This document shows, piece by piece, positions 11,293 through 22,979 of a DNA stretch of 64,000 nucleotides; position 1 is the stretch's first letter; every line of letters starts with the position of its first letter. The notes below the pieces were generated by a model. That model saw only the letters and a list, made by a program, of their open reading frames with translations. It did no database searches and had not been told where the DNA came from. Source of the stretch: Gnetum montanum. Its lineage: Eukaryota; Streptophyta; Gnetopsida; Gnetales; Gnetaceae. The position numbers were made by a program, and so were the translations under genes. The stretch lies in NCBI GenBank assembly GCA_015680685.1, contig MNCI01001919.1, positions 900,712-964,711 on the forward strand, read 5' to 3'.

Positions 11293-13800
11293 TGCACGCT
11301 ATTGTGAGCAACCATGCATGATGAGCATTCTCTTTAGGTGCAATTGGAAGTTCTAGTTCGCAAATCTTGGATTTTTTTTAGTTATTCTACATTTTGAACG
11401 TTGTAATTTCAGCATTCTCTTGCATTTCTTTCAATTATTCTACATTTTGGATGCTATAATTTGAGATATGGTTGTTATTCCTTGAAAATTTGCCTATTTA
11501 GTAAAATTCTTTTTTTAATGATATAATATGTATTTTGATGTGAAATTTAAGCTAGGGTTGTTTCTTCATTAATAAATTACCTATAGGAAATATCTTGCAT
11601 GATTTCCATGATAATTTTCTTATGATTTACCTTGTTGTCGTTTTGGTATATTACCTTCCTTACTCTAGTTATTACATTTTGAGTTATGTTCTTGTCACTA
11701 ATTCAAATATAAGGCTTGGTTTGGTTGTTTTTAAACTCTCACCCATTAAGGATTCTCATATGAGGATAACCTTATTTATACAAGAATTTCAAGATTATGG
11801 ACACTAATAAGCAACAAAATGATATTCTGGACTTGGAATGGTTAAGGAAAATTGAATAACTTTTTGCATAGTGTGTACTATATCCATCATGATATGCATC
11901 TCTAGGTTTTTAATTATATTATTTTTGTCACATTTATGCCATTTGATGGAATAGACTTTAACAACTATCTTATTTTCTTAAATTTTTTCTAGTACATTAG
12001 AATACTTGGATTATTTTCTTTAACAACTATCTTATTTTCTTTAACAACTATCTTATTTTGATTATGTTCAATACATAGGATTCTTTAAATTCAAGGATGA
12101 TGAAATCATGAGACCAATTGATCATTTCACAGTGGAAAAGCATATTCTAGATATGGCTACTAGAAAGAATGCAATATATACTTGGATGGATTACTAGTTC
12201 CTTTCAACTAAGACTTCTTTGTTTTCCACTTCATATATTAGTATATATTTAATATGGCCATGAACATACTAAGGATTTGTCTTGGATTTTCTAATAGTGA
12301 TCACCACAGTAGGTTTTTAGCATAAAAAATATTTGGATAGAAAATCAAGTTGTACTGGGAAATAACAAATCAAAGTTTAAGGGAATAGATTGTGCTTAAG
12401 TATACCAAAGAAATTCAAGGAGGATAACCTGAGAATGTATAAATATGATGAAAAATAGAAACATTGTACGTGTCACTTACACATAGGTTATATAGATACT
12501 TGCAACAATTCTTCCAAGTAAAATGTTGAGAAGCACAGAGATTTATTCTCCCAACAAATGAAATAACGTCCGTATTATGGATAATATATTGAAGTGATAA
12601 AGCTTGAATAGCTATTTTAATGCTTTCATATGCATCAATGTAATTGTAACTAAAGGTCATCTAATGTATGTATGGAGCAAAAAGTGTCTAGTAGAATGCA
12701 TAAATTTTAATAATAGAAACAAAGATACAATCAATATTACTAAATCTCCACAATTAATGATATCTTAAAAATTGAGGAGCAAACTTCACCATGTTATTCT
12801 GTACAACATACTTAAAATAAGAATTTTTAGAACCTAAGCTTCACATCCATTGATAACATAGATTGTTGATTTTCTCATGGCTATTGGTTCTCTATTCACC
12901 AAAATTGAATTAAAAAATTTTGGAGTTTCTTTTGGATGCTCATGTTCTATGCCTATCATTCTTGCTCAAACCACATCTACATGGGCAAGTGCTAAGCAAG
13001 CAAGCATCACACAAAATGTCTTTGCTTGTATAGAATTAAAACCCTAATCTATGTCACATCAAGTATCTAAAACAAAAATAACCATGAAAAAATGAATTCT
13101 TATATCCTAATTAACTTAAAATTAGCAAGGGTAGGCTCCAAACCTCAAAAGATAAAAATATTGTTAAAATTCTCATGCTCTGTTCACGTTGTCAATTTCC
13201 TCATCACAACGTGAATTTAGGTCACTAAGGAATGAAGAAAATGGCAAGTGACATTCCTAGAGCATTGGCATCACCAACAAAATTTTTTAACTAGGGATTT
13301 ACCATGGAATAATTTAGGAAACATTCATCTAATAAAATAGTTGGACCATGTTTGCATACCTCATTGCAACTCCATGGTAATAATAGAAGAAGTTCTTTGG
13401 GCCTAAAGAAGTTTTATTTTCCACCATTCTCACAAGATGTGGTAGGTAGATGTGAAATGCAAGGTTTTCTATGGTAATAAAATTGTAGTCAAGGCATAGC
13501 AAGAAGACAACTATAGAATTAGTAGAAGCAAGTAGATGGTGTCGTTGCAAAAAAGCTCATCCATCGATGACATAGAAGGGTAACAATAATGTGACTCCTC
13601 CTACATCATAGCCAATAAAAACTTAAACATAAAATTTTCCATGACTGCTAGAGGCACAGTTGTGAGACTTCAATGACCAAGGAACTAGGAAAATGTGCAG
13701 AAAATAAGAGCAACAAAAGAAAATAGGGTGGTGGCTAATGACGGCACTACCTTCCAGTGCAAGATCAAGGTGACGCAGCATCTAACATGATAGCCATGGG
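11293..13800. other. AT-rich region without recognised genes
   Basis: TTTAACAACTATCTTATTTTC occurs three times (about 11957, 12019 and 12040). Open segments at 12415-12660 and 13329-13550 (minus) have no recognisable domain. Probably old retroelement sequence. Confidence 0.4.
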
Positions 13801-13820
13801 GCCTGTGTACACCCTCAAAG

Positions 13821-13849
13821 GTCTACGCATCTAATGTAGATGTGTAGAC
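13821..13849. repeat. Inverted repeat GTCTACGCATCTA-ATG-TAGATGTGTAGAC
   Basis: 13-base arms with one mismatch (CG against TG, consistent with CpG decay) and a 3-base spacer. An outer pair GGGCCTGTGT / ACACAAGCCC (13799-13808, 13850-13859) extends the symmetry. It lies upstream of the G LTR TATA box. Confidence 0.7.
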
Positions 13850-13969
13850 ACACAAGCCCTTAAGGCCACATAGCCTTAATAGTTTTTTATTATTATTATC
13901 ATCATTACAATTTGCAAGACTTTTTAAACATAAAAAAATAGGAGTTTTATGGTTTAAAAAGGAGGAATT

Positions 13970-15135
13970 TATAAGCATGTGGCAAACACACCTTTATTTT
14001 CTACAAGATTAAAACTTTTCATAGAAGTTCTAAACTCCTATGGAAGTTATAATTTGATCTCCTTGATATTTGTAAGGATGTAATTACCAAGAAGACACTT
14101 GCCAACTATGACTAGATTTTCTCATAACTTCCTATAGAATTTATAACTTCTTGAGGTAGTTATGAATAAATTACCTAGATATTTTCTATCCTCCTTAACC
14201 TCTCATTATTATTGTAACTATCCTAAGGCCACTATATAAGGACTGCAAGGGTAGAATTCAAGAAGATTTTTTGGAGGAGTTTTTGGGGAGAAGCAACTTT
14301 GAAGACAATTGAAAATTTCTTGTAAAGCATGGTTTGCTAAAGACATCAATTTAGCTAATTTTTTTTTAATCCTATGAGCTCATGTCTTCCCATTTTGTTT
14401 TAGTTAGCTAGTGGTTTAGACAGTATCATGCTTGGCATTTAATTTTGGATTTTTCTAGGTTGTCTTAATAGCTCTATTTTTGTACAATATTAGACTTCTA
14501 TTAGAGTTGCGAAATAAGAGCTTATGTTGTGTTATAAAAGCATATTGAGCAATTTAATAGTAATTTCTTATAGAAATTACCTGTTTGAGTTTAGAGAATC
14601 TAGATAATCTTTAATACTTTGAGATGATTAAAGTAGCTTCTTTATTTATAAAGCTAATTATCTTAGTATTGCAATCTTAAAATTGTTAAAGTTTTCTAGA
14701 ATATCTATTATTTTCAATTCTTGACCAATATTTAACTAGCCAAATAGAAGCTTGTACTTCGTCATTTACAAAGAATTTTGATAATTAAATAAGAGTGTCT
14801 TTTATGAAATTTCTTGTTGAGCTCTGAAGGTTTGGATGATTCGTAATAGATTGAATTGGAATAGATCTATTGCAAAGTGTTTTCTCATGTTAATTTATCT
14901 TGCTTAAATTTTTAAAACTCAAAAAAATTTTCTTTCTTTTCTTTTCTCTTTCTAAATCCTTTGAATCTTACGCTATTTCTAGTTTTCTTGTGGAATTCTC
15001 TCTCTAGGAAAAATTAGGAGTAGATTAGTAGAATTGTGCTCAAATGTTTTTGTAAAATTTTATTTGTTACAAGTAATGAACTATAAGGACTATATAGACT
15101 AAGTGATTTGACAAAATATGAACCTTCAACAACTC
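13970..15135 (+). repeat. LTR of family G, left copy
   Basis: Homologous in inverted orientation to 18245-19115. Shared blocks include CTTCCTATAGAA.TTATAACTTC, GGCCACTATA.AA, GCAAGGGTAGAA, TTTAGACAGTA, GCATTTAATTTTGG, GACTATATAGACT. TATA box CTATATAAG at 14232-14240. The palindromic AAGTTATAA.TT words sit upstream of TATA. Terminal bases and target duplication cannot be set. Confidence 0.6.
14232..14240 (+). promoter_or_regulatory. TATA box of G-left LTR
   Basis: CTATATAAG after GGCCA; the aligned position in the inverted copy is CTATAAAAAG (minus strand, 18935-18927). Confidence 0.6.
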
Positions 15136-15520
15136 ACCTTTTAGGAGATTGAAGTTTCATGTTTAGCATTTATCTTGAATTATTTAATTTGTATCATTAT
15201 ATTTACATTAAGGATAACATAAACTTTTTTGGAAGCACCACCATTATTGAGATTTATTTGAAGTGGTTTATGGAGTTATTTATATTATTTTACCTATTTA
15301 TGCATTATGTTAAATTTATTTTATGTATTTGCATTATGGTATCATGTCTTTTCTAGCCTAGGTATTATGTTTTTATTATTATGCATCTTGTACTTATATT
15401 TTCTTGTATCAAGTAACTTCTCACACTTTCTCGTGCAAGAAGAATTGTATACAAAGATAGTCGTTAGCATCTACAAATCTAATAGCATGAAGACATACTC
15501 AAGATGTACACTAAAAGGGT

Positions 15521-16790
15521 GTGCATAGGGAGCAAATGAACCATCTTGAGCACGAGTGGTGGGAGGTGAAATTCCCTATGGTGCCATTGAGGACACCTGA
15601 GAACTTTAAGTCTCTCATGGAGCTTGTTAACTCACTAGTTGTTACATCCCTAATGCTTCACAATCTCAATTTTGTACTGATGGGAGGTGAGACATTTTAT
15701 GAGCAGAAGGCACATTAGTTTTACTTGATGTTTTGAAGGACCTCGTATACATCTTGGACTTTCTAGGTTGGTGGCATGTCCTATGACATCAACAAGGCCC
15801 TTGTATATTAGGTTCTTAAGATGCAGGTTGGATATAATTGACAACACTTCATGGTAGCATCTTTGAAGAGGAAAACTTAGTTGTCTGAGCTCTTCCCTGG
15901 AGTTGTAATGGATGAGATGGGATGATCCTACAAAAACCTTTCTTTAGAAAGGAGGGTTCTTACTAGGAATGTGATGATAAACATCCTAGGTAGTTCTCAT
16001 TTCATGCATGCCATGTCATTTAACATGCTAGTCATGAGTGACATGGAGGATCTTGGTAAACTCAATTATTGATTCATCATTTTATCCAAGATGGAGTTGG
16101 TAGTTAGAGATGATAATGAGGTTCCTTTCCCATTGGTGATTTCAACATTATATCGACACTTCCAAATTCGGCCACTAGCCCTATCCATCAAGGAGATTAT
16201 TGCATGAGGTGTGGACTAGTTTCCAAATTTGGAATGCACTTTTTACACTCAACAATTGCCCCAAATAGGATATGAGGAGGTTAGATGGATTCATAACCCA
16301 TGTGTTCCTAATGATGAGGGCAAGGTTTCTTGGATGGCTCATTATGTAGATAAGAAGCAACAGTAATGGTTGGAGTAGCATGAATAATGAATGATGATTA
16401 GGCTTTGATAGGAGCCAAAGTATGGATCATGAGTCATTTGGATACACTACAGGTAAGTCTCATTACACATTGTAATGAGATGGAGATTCATATGCATGTC
16501 CATTATGATAGGCTAGAGAGGAGGTAGAATTGGGTAGTATCTAATGTGGAGATCCTTGGGCATCACATGTTCTTTTAGCTAAGGGAGTTGTGATAGTTCT
16601 TCAATCCTCTATAGGTTGGTGAGTAGGTGGATTGAGAGTTCGTATTGATGGGCTCACCTATCACCAACAAGAAGTAGGCCAGACCATCTATCCTTATAGC
16701 AATGTGGATGATGAGGTCACAAAGGAGGATTTTATGAGTGAGAAGCCTAGAGAGGGTGCTTCTCAATCTCCTACTTTAGCATAGGTTCCT
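15521..16790 (+). pseudogene. Decayed ORF of element H, product not recognised
   Basis: The plus strand is open for long runs interrupted by scattered stops. Readable pieces include EHEWWEVKFPMVPLRTPENF, LSELFPGVVMDEMG, LERRVLTRNVMINILG, FNMLVMSDMEDLGKLN and EVPFPLVISTLYRHF. They suggest one long protein broken by point changes. I do not recognise the family; its place just before a polypurine tract and LTR makes a retroelement 3' ORF likely. Confidence 0.45.
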
Positions 16791-16985
16791 AACCCTTTTC
16801 AAGAAATGCCTCTACTCCTCTAGCTTGAGCATTTTATTTCCCTCTCGCTCTTTCCCTTTTCTCTTCTTTTTGTATACTCATGAGGTGTTATGATATTTGC
16901 ATATTAATCTTATGCTCTATCTTCTTTATTGTGATTTTCATTAATTCATGCACATTCTTCCACTTCCTTTTATCATAACAATAAA

Positions 16986-17002
16986 GAGATAGTTGGGGGC
17001 TA
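16986..17002 (+). other. Polypurine tract of element H
   Basis: AGAGATAGTTGGGGGCTA directly precedes an LTR start TGTTAGGATGTG at 17003. Confidence 0.65.
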
Positions 17003-18000
17003 TGTTAGGATGTGAATTAATGCCATTTTTTACTTGGTTTCTTCAAGTGTTTGGATTAGGATAGCTTGCTGTGATCTTATGTAACTCAAAGTTTCCCATA
17101 GCTCATCGTCATAGGATAGGAACAAGACCTTCAATAATGAGAATGACCCTTATGAAGTCCAAAAGGAAGAGTGTCTATCAAAAAATTGCGAAAAGTGATT
17201 TTTAGAAGGAGGAAGATAGAGGAACAAGTGAAGTTAGTTGTGAACAAATATGGAGTAGCACATGAAAGTTGCATATGAGTCTAATGATGAACTACAAGCT
17301 CATGCAACCTGCATTAGCTTGTAGCTCATAGAATTTCCACTAGTTGTGGATTGTAGCCAATTGTAATTTAACTTTGAATAGAAATTGAGAATTCATTAGT
17401 GCAAATCCCTCTAATCACACCTCTGTCATAGTCCTTGATAGTCTACTAAATCCTAATTGGTCACTTGATCATTAGGATTTGATTATCTAACCATTGAAAA
17501 TAGTTTAGTGAGATTGCTAATCAAAACCATTAGCAATTTTGAATTGGCTTCATAAATCTTCATCAAGCTATGAGATGCAATCTTGTGTGGCTCACATCTA
17601 GGTTGCAACCGTTAGCCAGAAGTTATTCTAACCATCAACTAAAGCTATTTTAGTGCTAAATCAAAGTGGGACTATAAAGTGTTCCTCAAAAGGAGAAAGC
17701 AGAAAGGAGAATAGAATAAAAATATTAATGATGATAAGATAGATAGAAGAGTTTCTAGGAAAGATATAGAATTTAAAGAGAATTAGAATTATTCTATTGA
17801 ATTGTATTATTTTATATTAAATATTCTTAAATAATAAGATAGTTGTCTTTTTCTTGCTTAAGAGTGAATTCATGTTAAGTATTCTTCACCATAATTCTGG
17901 CAATTAATCTGACGTAACCCACAATCCTCCGTTTGATTAAATTGCACACTTCTACAACACAAGAATGCAAGAAAACAATCAACACTCTTCTTCTAAATGT
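17003..18000 (+). repeat. LTR of element H
   Basis: About 1.0 kb, starting TGTTAGG right after a polypurine tract and ending next to a primer-binding site at 18001. TATA box CTATAAAG at 17672-17679. Upstream are CTACAAGCT (17292) and AGCTTGTAG (17316), inverted 9-base words, and other TTGTAGC words. Having a polypurine tract on one side and a primer-binding site on the other means the LTR is shared by two internal regions. Confidence 0.6.
17672..17679 (+). promoter_or_regulatory. TATA box of H LTR
   Basis: CTATAAAG in GTGGGACTATAAAGTG, downstream of the inverted CTACAAGCT/AGCTTGTAG words. Confidence 0.5.
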
Positions 18001-18244
18001 TGGCAACCATTTGGGACCACCAACATTTTCCTTCGGTCTTGCGACTGGGATCACAAGAAATAAAGGTGTTCCTTCAAACTTGAGTTTGGGTGTTTAATAG
18101 TCTCTAGAAACACCAAGGCCCATATACCTCCAAATAAACTCAATGGTAATAGAGTGAACTAAGTGTAAATGTGTGTTTGTTGTTATGAATGTTAAAATGC
18201 TTAGGTTTGTGTATGAAATTGCAACTAGTTATTATAACAGAAAT
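18001..18244 (+). promoter_or_regulatory. Primer-binding site and leader following H LTR
   Basis: TGGCAACCATTTGGGACC at 18001-18018, then a leader whose 18111-18137 block (CACCAAGGCCCATATACCTC) matches the leader at 161-141 minus. The differences from the left-edge site (CA for CG) fit methyl-C decay. The leader is cut off by the G-right LTR. Confidence 0.6.
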
Positions 18245-19115
18245 TCAGCTAACCTTGTTGAATATTATGAGTCATTAAAGATTCCTATTTTGTAAATTCA
18301 CTCAGTCTATATAGTCCCTATAGTATGTTTCTTGAAAAAAATAAAATTTCACTAAAATTCTTAAGCACAATTTTGCAAAAATGTACTCCTAATTTTCCTC
18401 AAAGATAAAGATCTATAATAAAATTTGAAATAGAGTGAGATTCAATAGATTCTAAAAGAAAAGAAGAGAAAAAGAAAATTTGTCTTAGATCTTAAACATT
18501 TAAGTGAGATAAATTGAACATGAGAAAACACTTTAAAAATTGAAGCTATTTCAAGTCAACTTAAAATATCAAAGATTTTCTAGTCCCTCTAGACTCAAAT
18601 AGGAAATTTTATAAAGACATTGCTATTAAATTACTCAAGATTTTTATCAAAAGAAAACATAATCTTTTATATGAAAACCAAATAGAACTCTAGAATTATG
18701 CAAAAATAGATATATAAGAGTAATCAGAATATCCCAAAATTAAATGCTAAGCACAGTACTGTCTAAACCATTAGCTAAGCAAATAAGACAAAATGAGAAG
18801 AAAAGAACTCGTAGGATTAAAACAAAGAACTGAATTAATGATGCAATTAGCAAGCCATTCTTTACAAGTAATCTTCAATAATTCTTCCAAGTTTCTTCCT
18901 CCTTCCCATTTTCTACCCTTAAAGCTCTTTTTATAGTGGCCTCTAGGTAGCTACAATTATCATGAACAATTAAGGAATGTTATAAAAATTACAAGGGTTT
19001 AGTTATAACTACCATATGAAGTTATAACTTCTATAGGAAGTTACTCTCACTATAGAAACACAAGCCATAGCTACCATGTGTCTTGTTGGATAACTATCTA
19101 ATAAACTCCCTTTCT
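18245..19115 (-). repeat. LTR of family G, right copy (inverted)
   Basis: Inverted homologue of 13970-15135, roughly two thirds identical by eye. TATA box on the minus strand at 18935-18927 (CACTATAAAAAG). The 14-base palindrome GAAGTTATAACTTC lies upstream at about 19018-19031, with a further AAGTTA word beside it. Confidence 0.6.
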
Positions 19116-19151
19116 TCTTAGATAATAATTTTTTTAATTAAAACATGATTC

Positions 19152-19550
19152 TTGGATTCATGTTGGACATGTTGGCATAATACCCCAAGTCTCCATATTC
19201 ATGTATTAGGAACTATAATCAATATTTATGCTCTGCATGACAACTATGATTTTAGGCTATGGATTGTGTGCTTAAAGTTTGAGGAACTAAATGAGAAACT
19301 CTTCTTGCAATGCATTAATATCATGGAGGGCTACCTTTCTGACACTAGAATGAAGCACAAGGATGTGGAAGAGATCATCCATGTCAATGGTTTTGCTTGC
19401 ATTCCTTAGATTTAGTAGTCATTCAAGAAGTTTCTACCAAGGATTTCTCTATCATGGATGTCCAACTTCAATGAGGCTATGGCCATGGGTGCCACCATCC
19501 AGACTATCAATTTGGCCAACAAGGATGTTTAGAGCAAGCTTGGATGTCTC
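19152..19550. other. Open segments of unknown origin
   Basis: Plus-strand open segments at 19152-19409 and 19363-19677 have no domain I recognise. They lie next to the PPR fragment and may be flanking gene debris. Confidence 0.25.
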
Positions 19551-19559
19551 CATTAATGG

Positions 19560-20215
19560 AAATGAGATGAACTTTGTGGTGTCAAAGAATACTCTATTGT
19601 CATTTTCAAAGAGAAGCACTACACCACCTACTCCCTCATCATCTTTCTATCCTTGGCAACATCATCATACCTTTTAGCAATAGCATAAATGTTGGACAAC
19701 AAAGTGTGATCATCAGATTCTTTGGGAACAATTTCAAGTAGCTAGTTTTTAGCAAGGGCACCAAGCTCTAAATTACTATGCATTTTTCAAGCTCCTAGCA
19801 GAGCACTCCATGCAAGGACAATGGGCTTTAAAGGCATGTTACTGATAGAATCATAAACTTCTTTGAGATATCCTAACCAAGAAAATAGATCAACCATTCT
19901 AGCATAATGATTATTTTGGATACTAATCATGAAATATTGGATCATTGACTCATAAAAAACATTTTTCTTCACTACTAATCCTTCATGACTACAAGCCAAA
20001 ATCAAATGCAAAAATGTGATGCCATTAGGAACCAAAGTTACTTTTAGAATCACATCAAAGAGCCCTATGGCCTACTCAATTTGACCATGATGTTCTAGTC
20101 CCTTGATCATGGAATTCCATGCAAGCACTGTTGTATTCCACAACTCATCATGTCCTTTTCTTTATCCACATGTCCATTTCTAGCATACATGATGACAAGG
20201 GCATTTTCCACATAG
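19560..20215 (-). pseudogene. PPR protein pseudogene, C-terminal part with E motif
   Basis: The minus strand encodes PPR-type helices: LVPNGITFLHLILACSHEGL, then HYARMVDLFSWLGYLKEVYD, then MPLKPIVLAWSALLGA. This is followed by an E-motif segment ESDDHTLLSNIYAIAKRYDD, KDRKMMRE. This order is characteristic of the end of PLS-class PPR proteins, which bind organellar RNA. Stops and frame changes before and after make it a pseudogene. No DYW domain is recognisable. Confidence 0.8.
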
Positions 20216-20239
20216 CAATACTGACTAAATCTGAACTTG

Positions 20240-20840
20240 AGACTTAAGGAAAGGGTCTACCTATCCTAGATGATCCTCAAGAGGGAAGAAGAATTCATGG
20301 GAGTATAATAAAAATCATTTTTGGATCTAATGTTTTCATGGGTAATGGATTAGTGAACATGTATGCCAAATGTAGGATATTAGGTGATGCAAGTATGGTG
20401 TTTGATGAAATGTCTATGAAAGATGTGGTTTCTTAAAATGCTAGAATGGGGACTTTTAGAAAGCCTTGAAATATTTTTTATGACATGTGGGGAAGTGAGA
20501 TTGTGATAGACTTGATCAGTTTTAAGAGTGTTCTTCCTACCTGTGCTCAAACCTAGGCTTTGCAATTAGGCCATTAGATTGTAAGAAATGGGCTTAAAAC
20601 TAATGTTATGAAGACTGCATTAGTAGATATGTATGCAAAGTGTGGTAGCATTCATGATTCCAAGAAAAGTTTTGATTAAATGCCAACAAGGGATGAAATC
20701 ATATGGAATGCTCTGATTGTTGCATATGGGCAACATGATTTTGGGAAGGACGCTCTGCAACTTTTTTGGGACATGGATAAGTCTAATGCCAGGCTTAGAA
20801 TTATGACATTTCTTTTGAATTTAGTGAATTATCATGAAAA
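20240..20840 (+). pseudogene. PPR protein pseudogene, middle part
   Basis: The plus strand encodes IHGSIIK, SNVFMGNGLVNMYAKC, FDEMSMKDVVS, then NVMKTALVDMYAKCGSIHD, MPTRDEIIWNALIVAYGQHD and a final LQLFWDM. These are successive PLS-class PPR motifs. There are several stops (a TAA replaces the expected Trp codon after DVVS). It runs head to head with the PPR fragment on the minus strand. Confidence 0.8.
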
Positions 20841-21030
20841 CATTGCAAAATCTAAAATCATTTACATCTTCCTAATTTACATACATTGTTTTTTAATACA
20901 TAAGGAAGTCTGATGTTAGACCTAGAGCTATGACATTTCTTTTGAATTTAGTGAATTATCAACACAACATTGAAAAATCTAAAACCATTTGCATCTTCAT
21001 GATTTGCATACATTGCAACTATGAGGGTTG
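20779..21030 (+). repeat. Tandem duplication, 127-bp unit x 2
   Basis: AAGTCTAATG (20779) and AAGTCTGATG (20906) begin two copies that share GACATTTCTTTTGAATTTAG, TGAATTATC and later blocks. The first copy overlaps the end of the PPR fragment. The unit is not a multiple of three. Confidence 0.85.
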
Positions 21031-21169
21031 TCTTGCTAATGTAGCAATCTTTTAACTCTTAAATTTTAGAATAAAATTCTGAACTAAATTTTTTTCTTAA
21101 CAAAGACCATCACTGCTCCATCAAATGGTAGAAATGCACCAACACTAAACTAACTAACATTATTCATAG

Positions 21170-21500
21170 CTTATATAATAACACAAATAATTTAGATGTT
21201 ATTCTTTATTTTGATGGAGTGCACACTTCCTTCAGATCTAGTCTAGCCTCTATCTTTATTCTTTCTACTAATCAAGTTCTCTATAAGATTTATAAACTTG
21301 ATTTTCTATGCATTTACAATATATTTAAATATGAGGCTCTTATATGAGGTCTCTTGCAAGCCTTTCAGAATTAAGTCAAGACTATTACTATTTATGATGA
21401 ATCTTAGCTCATCATAAATTAAGTTAATGGTGAATATTACTACAAGGCTTATTAGTTATTTTTTTTATCTAGAAATGACTAAGGAACCTATTATTTGTAA
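21170..21500 (+). pseudogene. Gypsy RNase H remnant of element M
   Basis: Readable pieces LDVILYFDGVHTSF, then YKLDFLC, then YEALI, then VNGEYYYKAY correspond to the plant gypsy RNase H pattern (LYFDG...; F.L.FECTNN.AEYEAL; DSELIVNQVNGEY). The first catalytic Asp lies in FDG. Several stops. RT upstream is missing. Confidence 0.65.
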
Positions 21501-21959
21501 TTCATGATAATATTTTAGCCTTACCATATCAACTTATGTAAACTATTTACTTAACACATGTCACACAATCTCCCAACATCTCAGTTGATCTATCAACAAA
21601 AATGATGAGAGTTAGCAATGAGCAAATCTTCTTTATTACCTCACTACTATAGAAACTCCTAATCATATAAAACCCTCATAAAAATATGATTTAAGTAAAA
21701 TTAGGCAATACTTCCAATTAGTGAATCTTGATATTTTATGTCAAGTTTTTTCTACAAGCATTCTTCTACATTGTTTTAATCTTGTGGAGTCTAAGAAAGT
21801 TCTTCATCAAGTTCATCCAAGAGTTTGTGATGGATACTTAGGATCATGGTTCTTGGATTCTCATATATTTATTTAATCTATTGGTAGCCAACCTTAGCTA
21901 AAGAAACTTACAATTTTAACAAGACATATGATACTTCACAAAGACATATACTGCTTATC

Positions 21960-22860
21960 TATCTTTCATTATAGGAGGTTAATATGTCTCAAATTATTCA
22001 GCTCTTTCAAAAATGATATTTAGATACTATTGATGCCATTAATCCTACTTCATCTACTAGGCATCAATTTATTTTAGTTAATGTATAATATTTTACAAAG
22101 AGGGTAGATGTTGTTCCTTTGTATTCTACAAATTCCTTCTTCATTTTTCATTTCACTCTTAATCACATAATAACCTACTTTGATGTGCCTCTCCAAATTA
22201 TAATCAAAAAAGGAGCTTACTTTAAAAGTAAGAATGTTGCTAATTTATGCTTCATGTATCGCATCATCTAGTCATTCTCATTATCTTATTACCCTTAATC
22301 TAATGGTTAAGAAGAATTCAATAATAAAACTTACATTCTTTTCCTTTTTATGATGGTTAATAAAATCCAATACAATTGGCACATATAGCTATGTCATTCT
22401 CTTTGGGTCTACCATATCATTTTCAAATAGGCACTAGTTATACCTCATAATTTCTAACCTATGATTTTGAGACAATCTTACCAATTGATCTTTGTATTTC
22501 ATCTCTCTATGTTACTCTTCATGATTGGTATTTAGCTCAAGATAATAACAATATGTAATGTGTTAAGTTAGAACTTCTAGAAGAATAATGAAAAGCTACT
22601 CTTCAACATTTACATGAATATTAAGAAGATATTTAATTTTGTTACTCTAGATATGTCAAAATAAAAGAGATTCATAAAGGTGGTCTAGTCCATCATTTTC
22701 TGAACTCTAGATTTCTAAAATTTTTCCCTAATTGGCAAGGTTCTTTTATGGTGGTTCAATCTCTACAAAATGGTTTCTATATTATATGTGATCTAGAAGG
22801 ATATTAGTTTTTAGATTGCATTAAGAGAAGCTTTTCAAAGCACTACTATATATAAGGGGC
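21960..22860 (+). pseudogene. Gypsy integrase remnant of element M
   Basis: Pieces of the integrase core: STRHQFILVNV then YFTKRVDVVPLYS (usual D.FTKWVEA.P), then ITYFDVPLQIII, then YFKSKNVANLCFMYRI and ..YYP.SNG (usual HRFSTPYYPQGNGQAE). The C-terminal part has a stretch matching 'F.PNWEGPF.V'. Many stops and frame changes: dead. Confidence 0.75.
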
Positions 22861-22979
22861 TAATCTATTATAACATTAAACCTATTGACTCTTTGAGATT
22901 GAACATGTATTCTTCCAATGATAATTTACCTTTTATTAGTTATTTTATACTATGATAAGATATGTACTTTTTCAAGATA

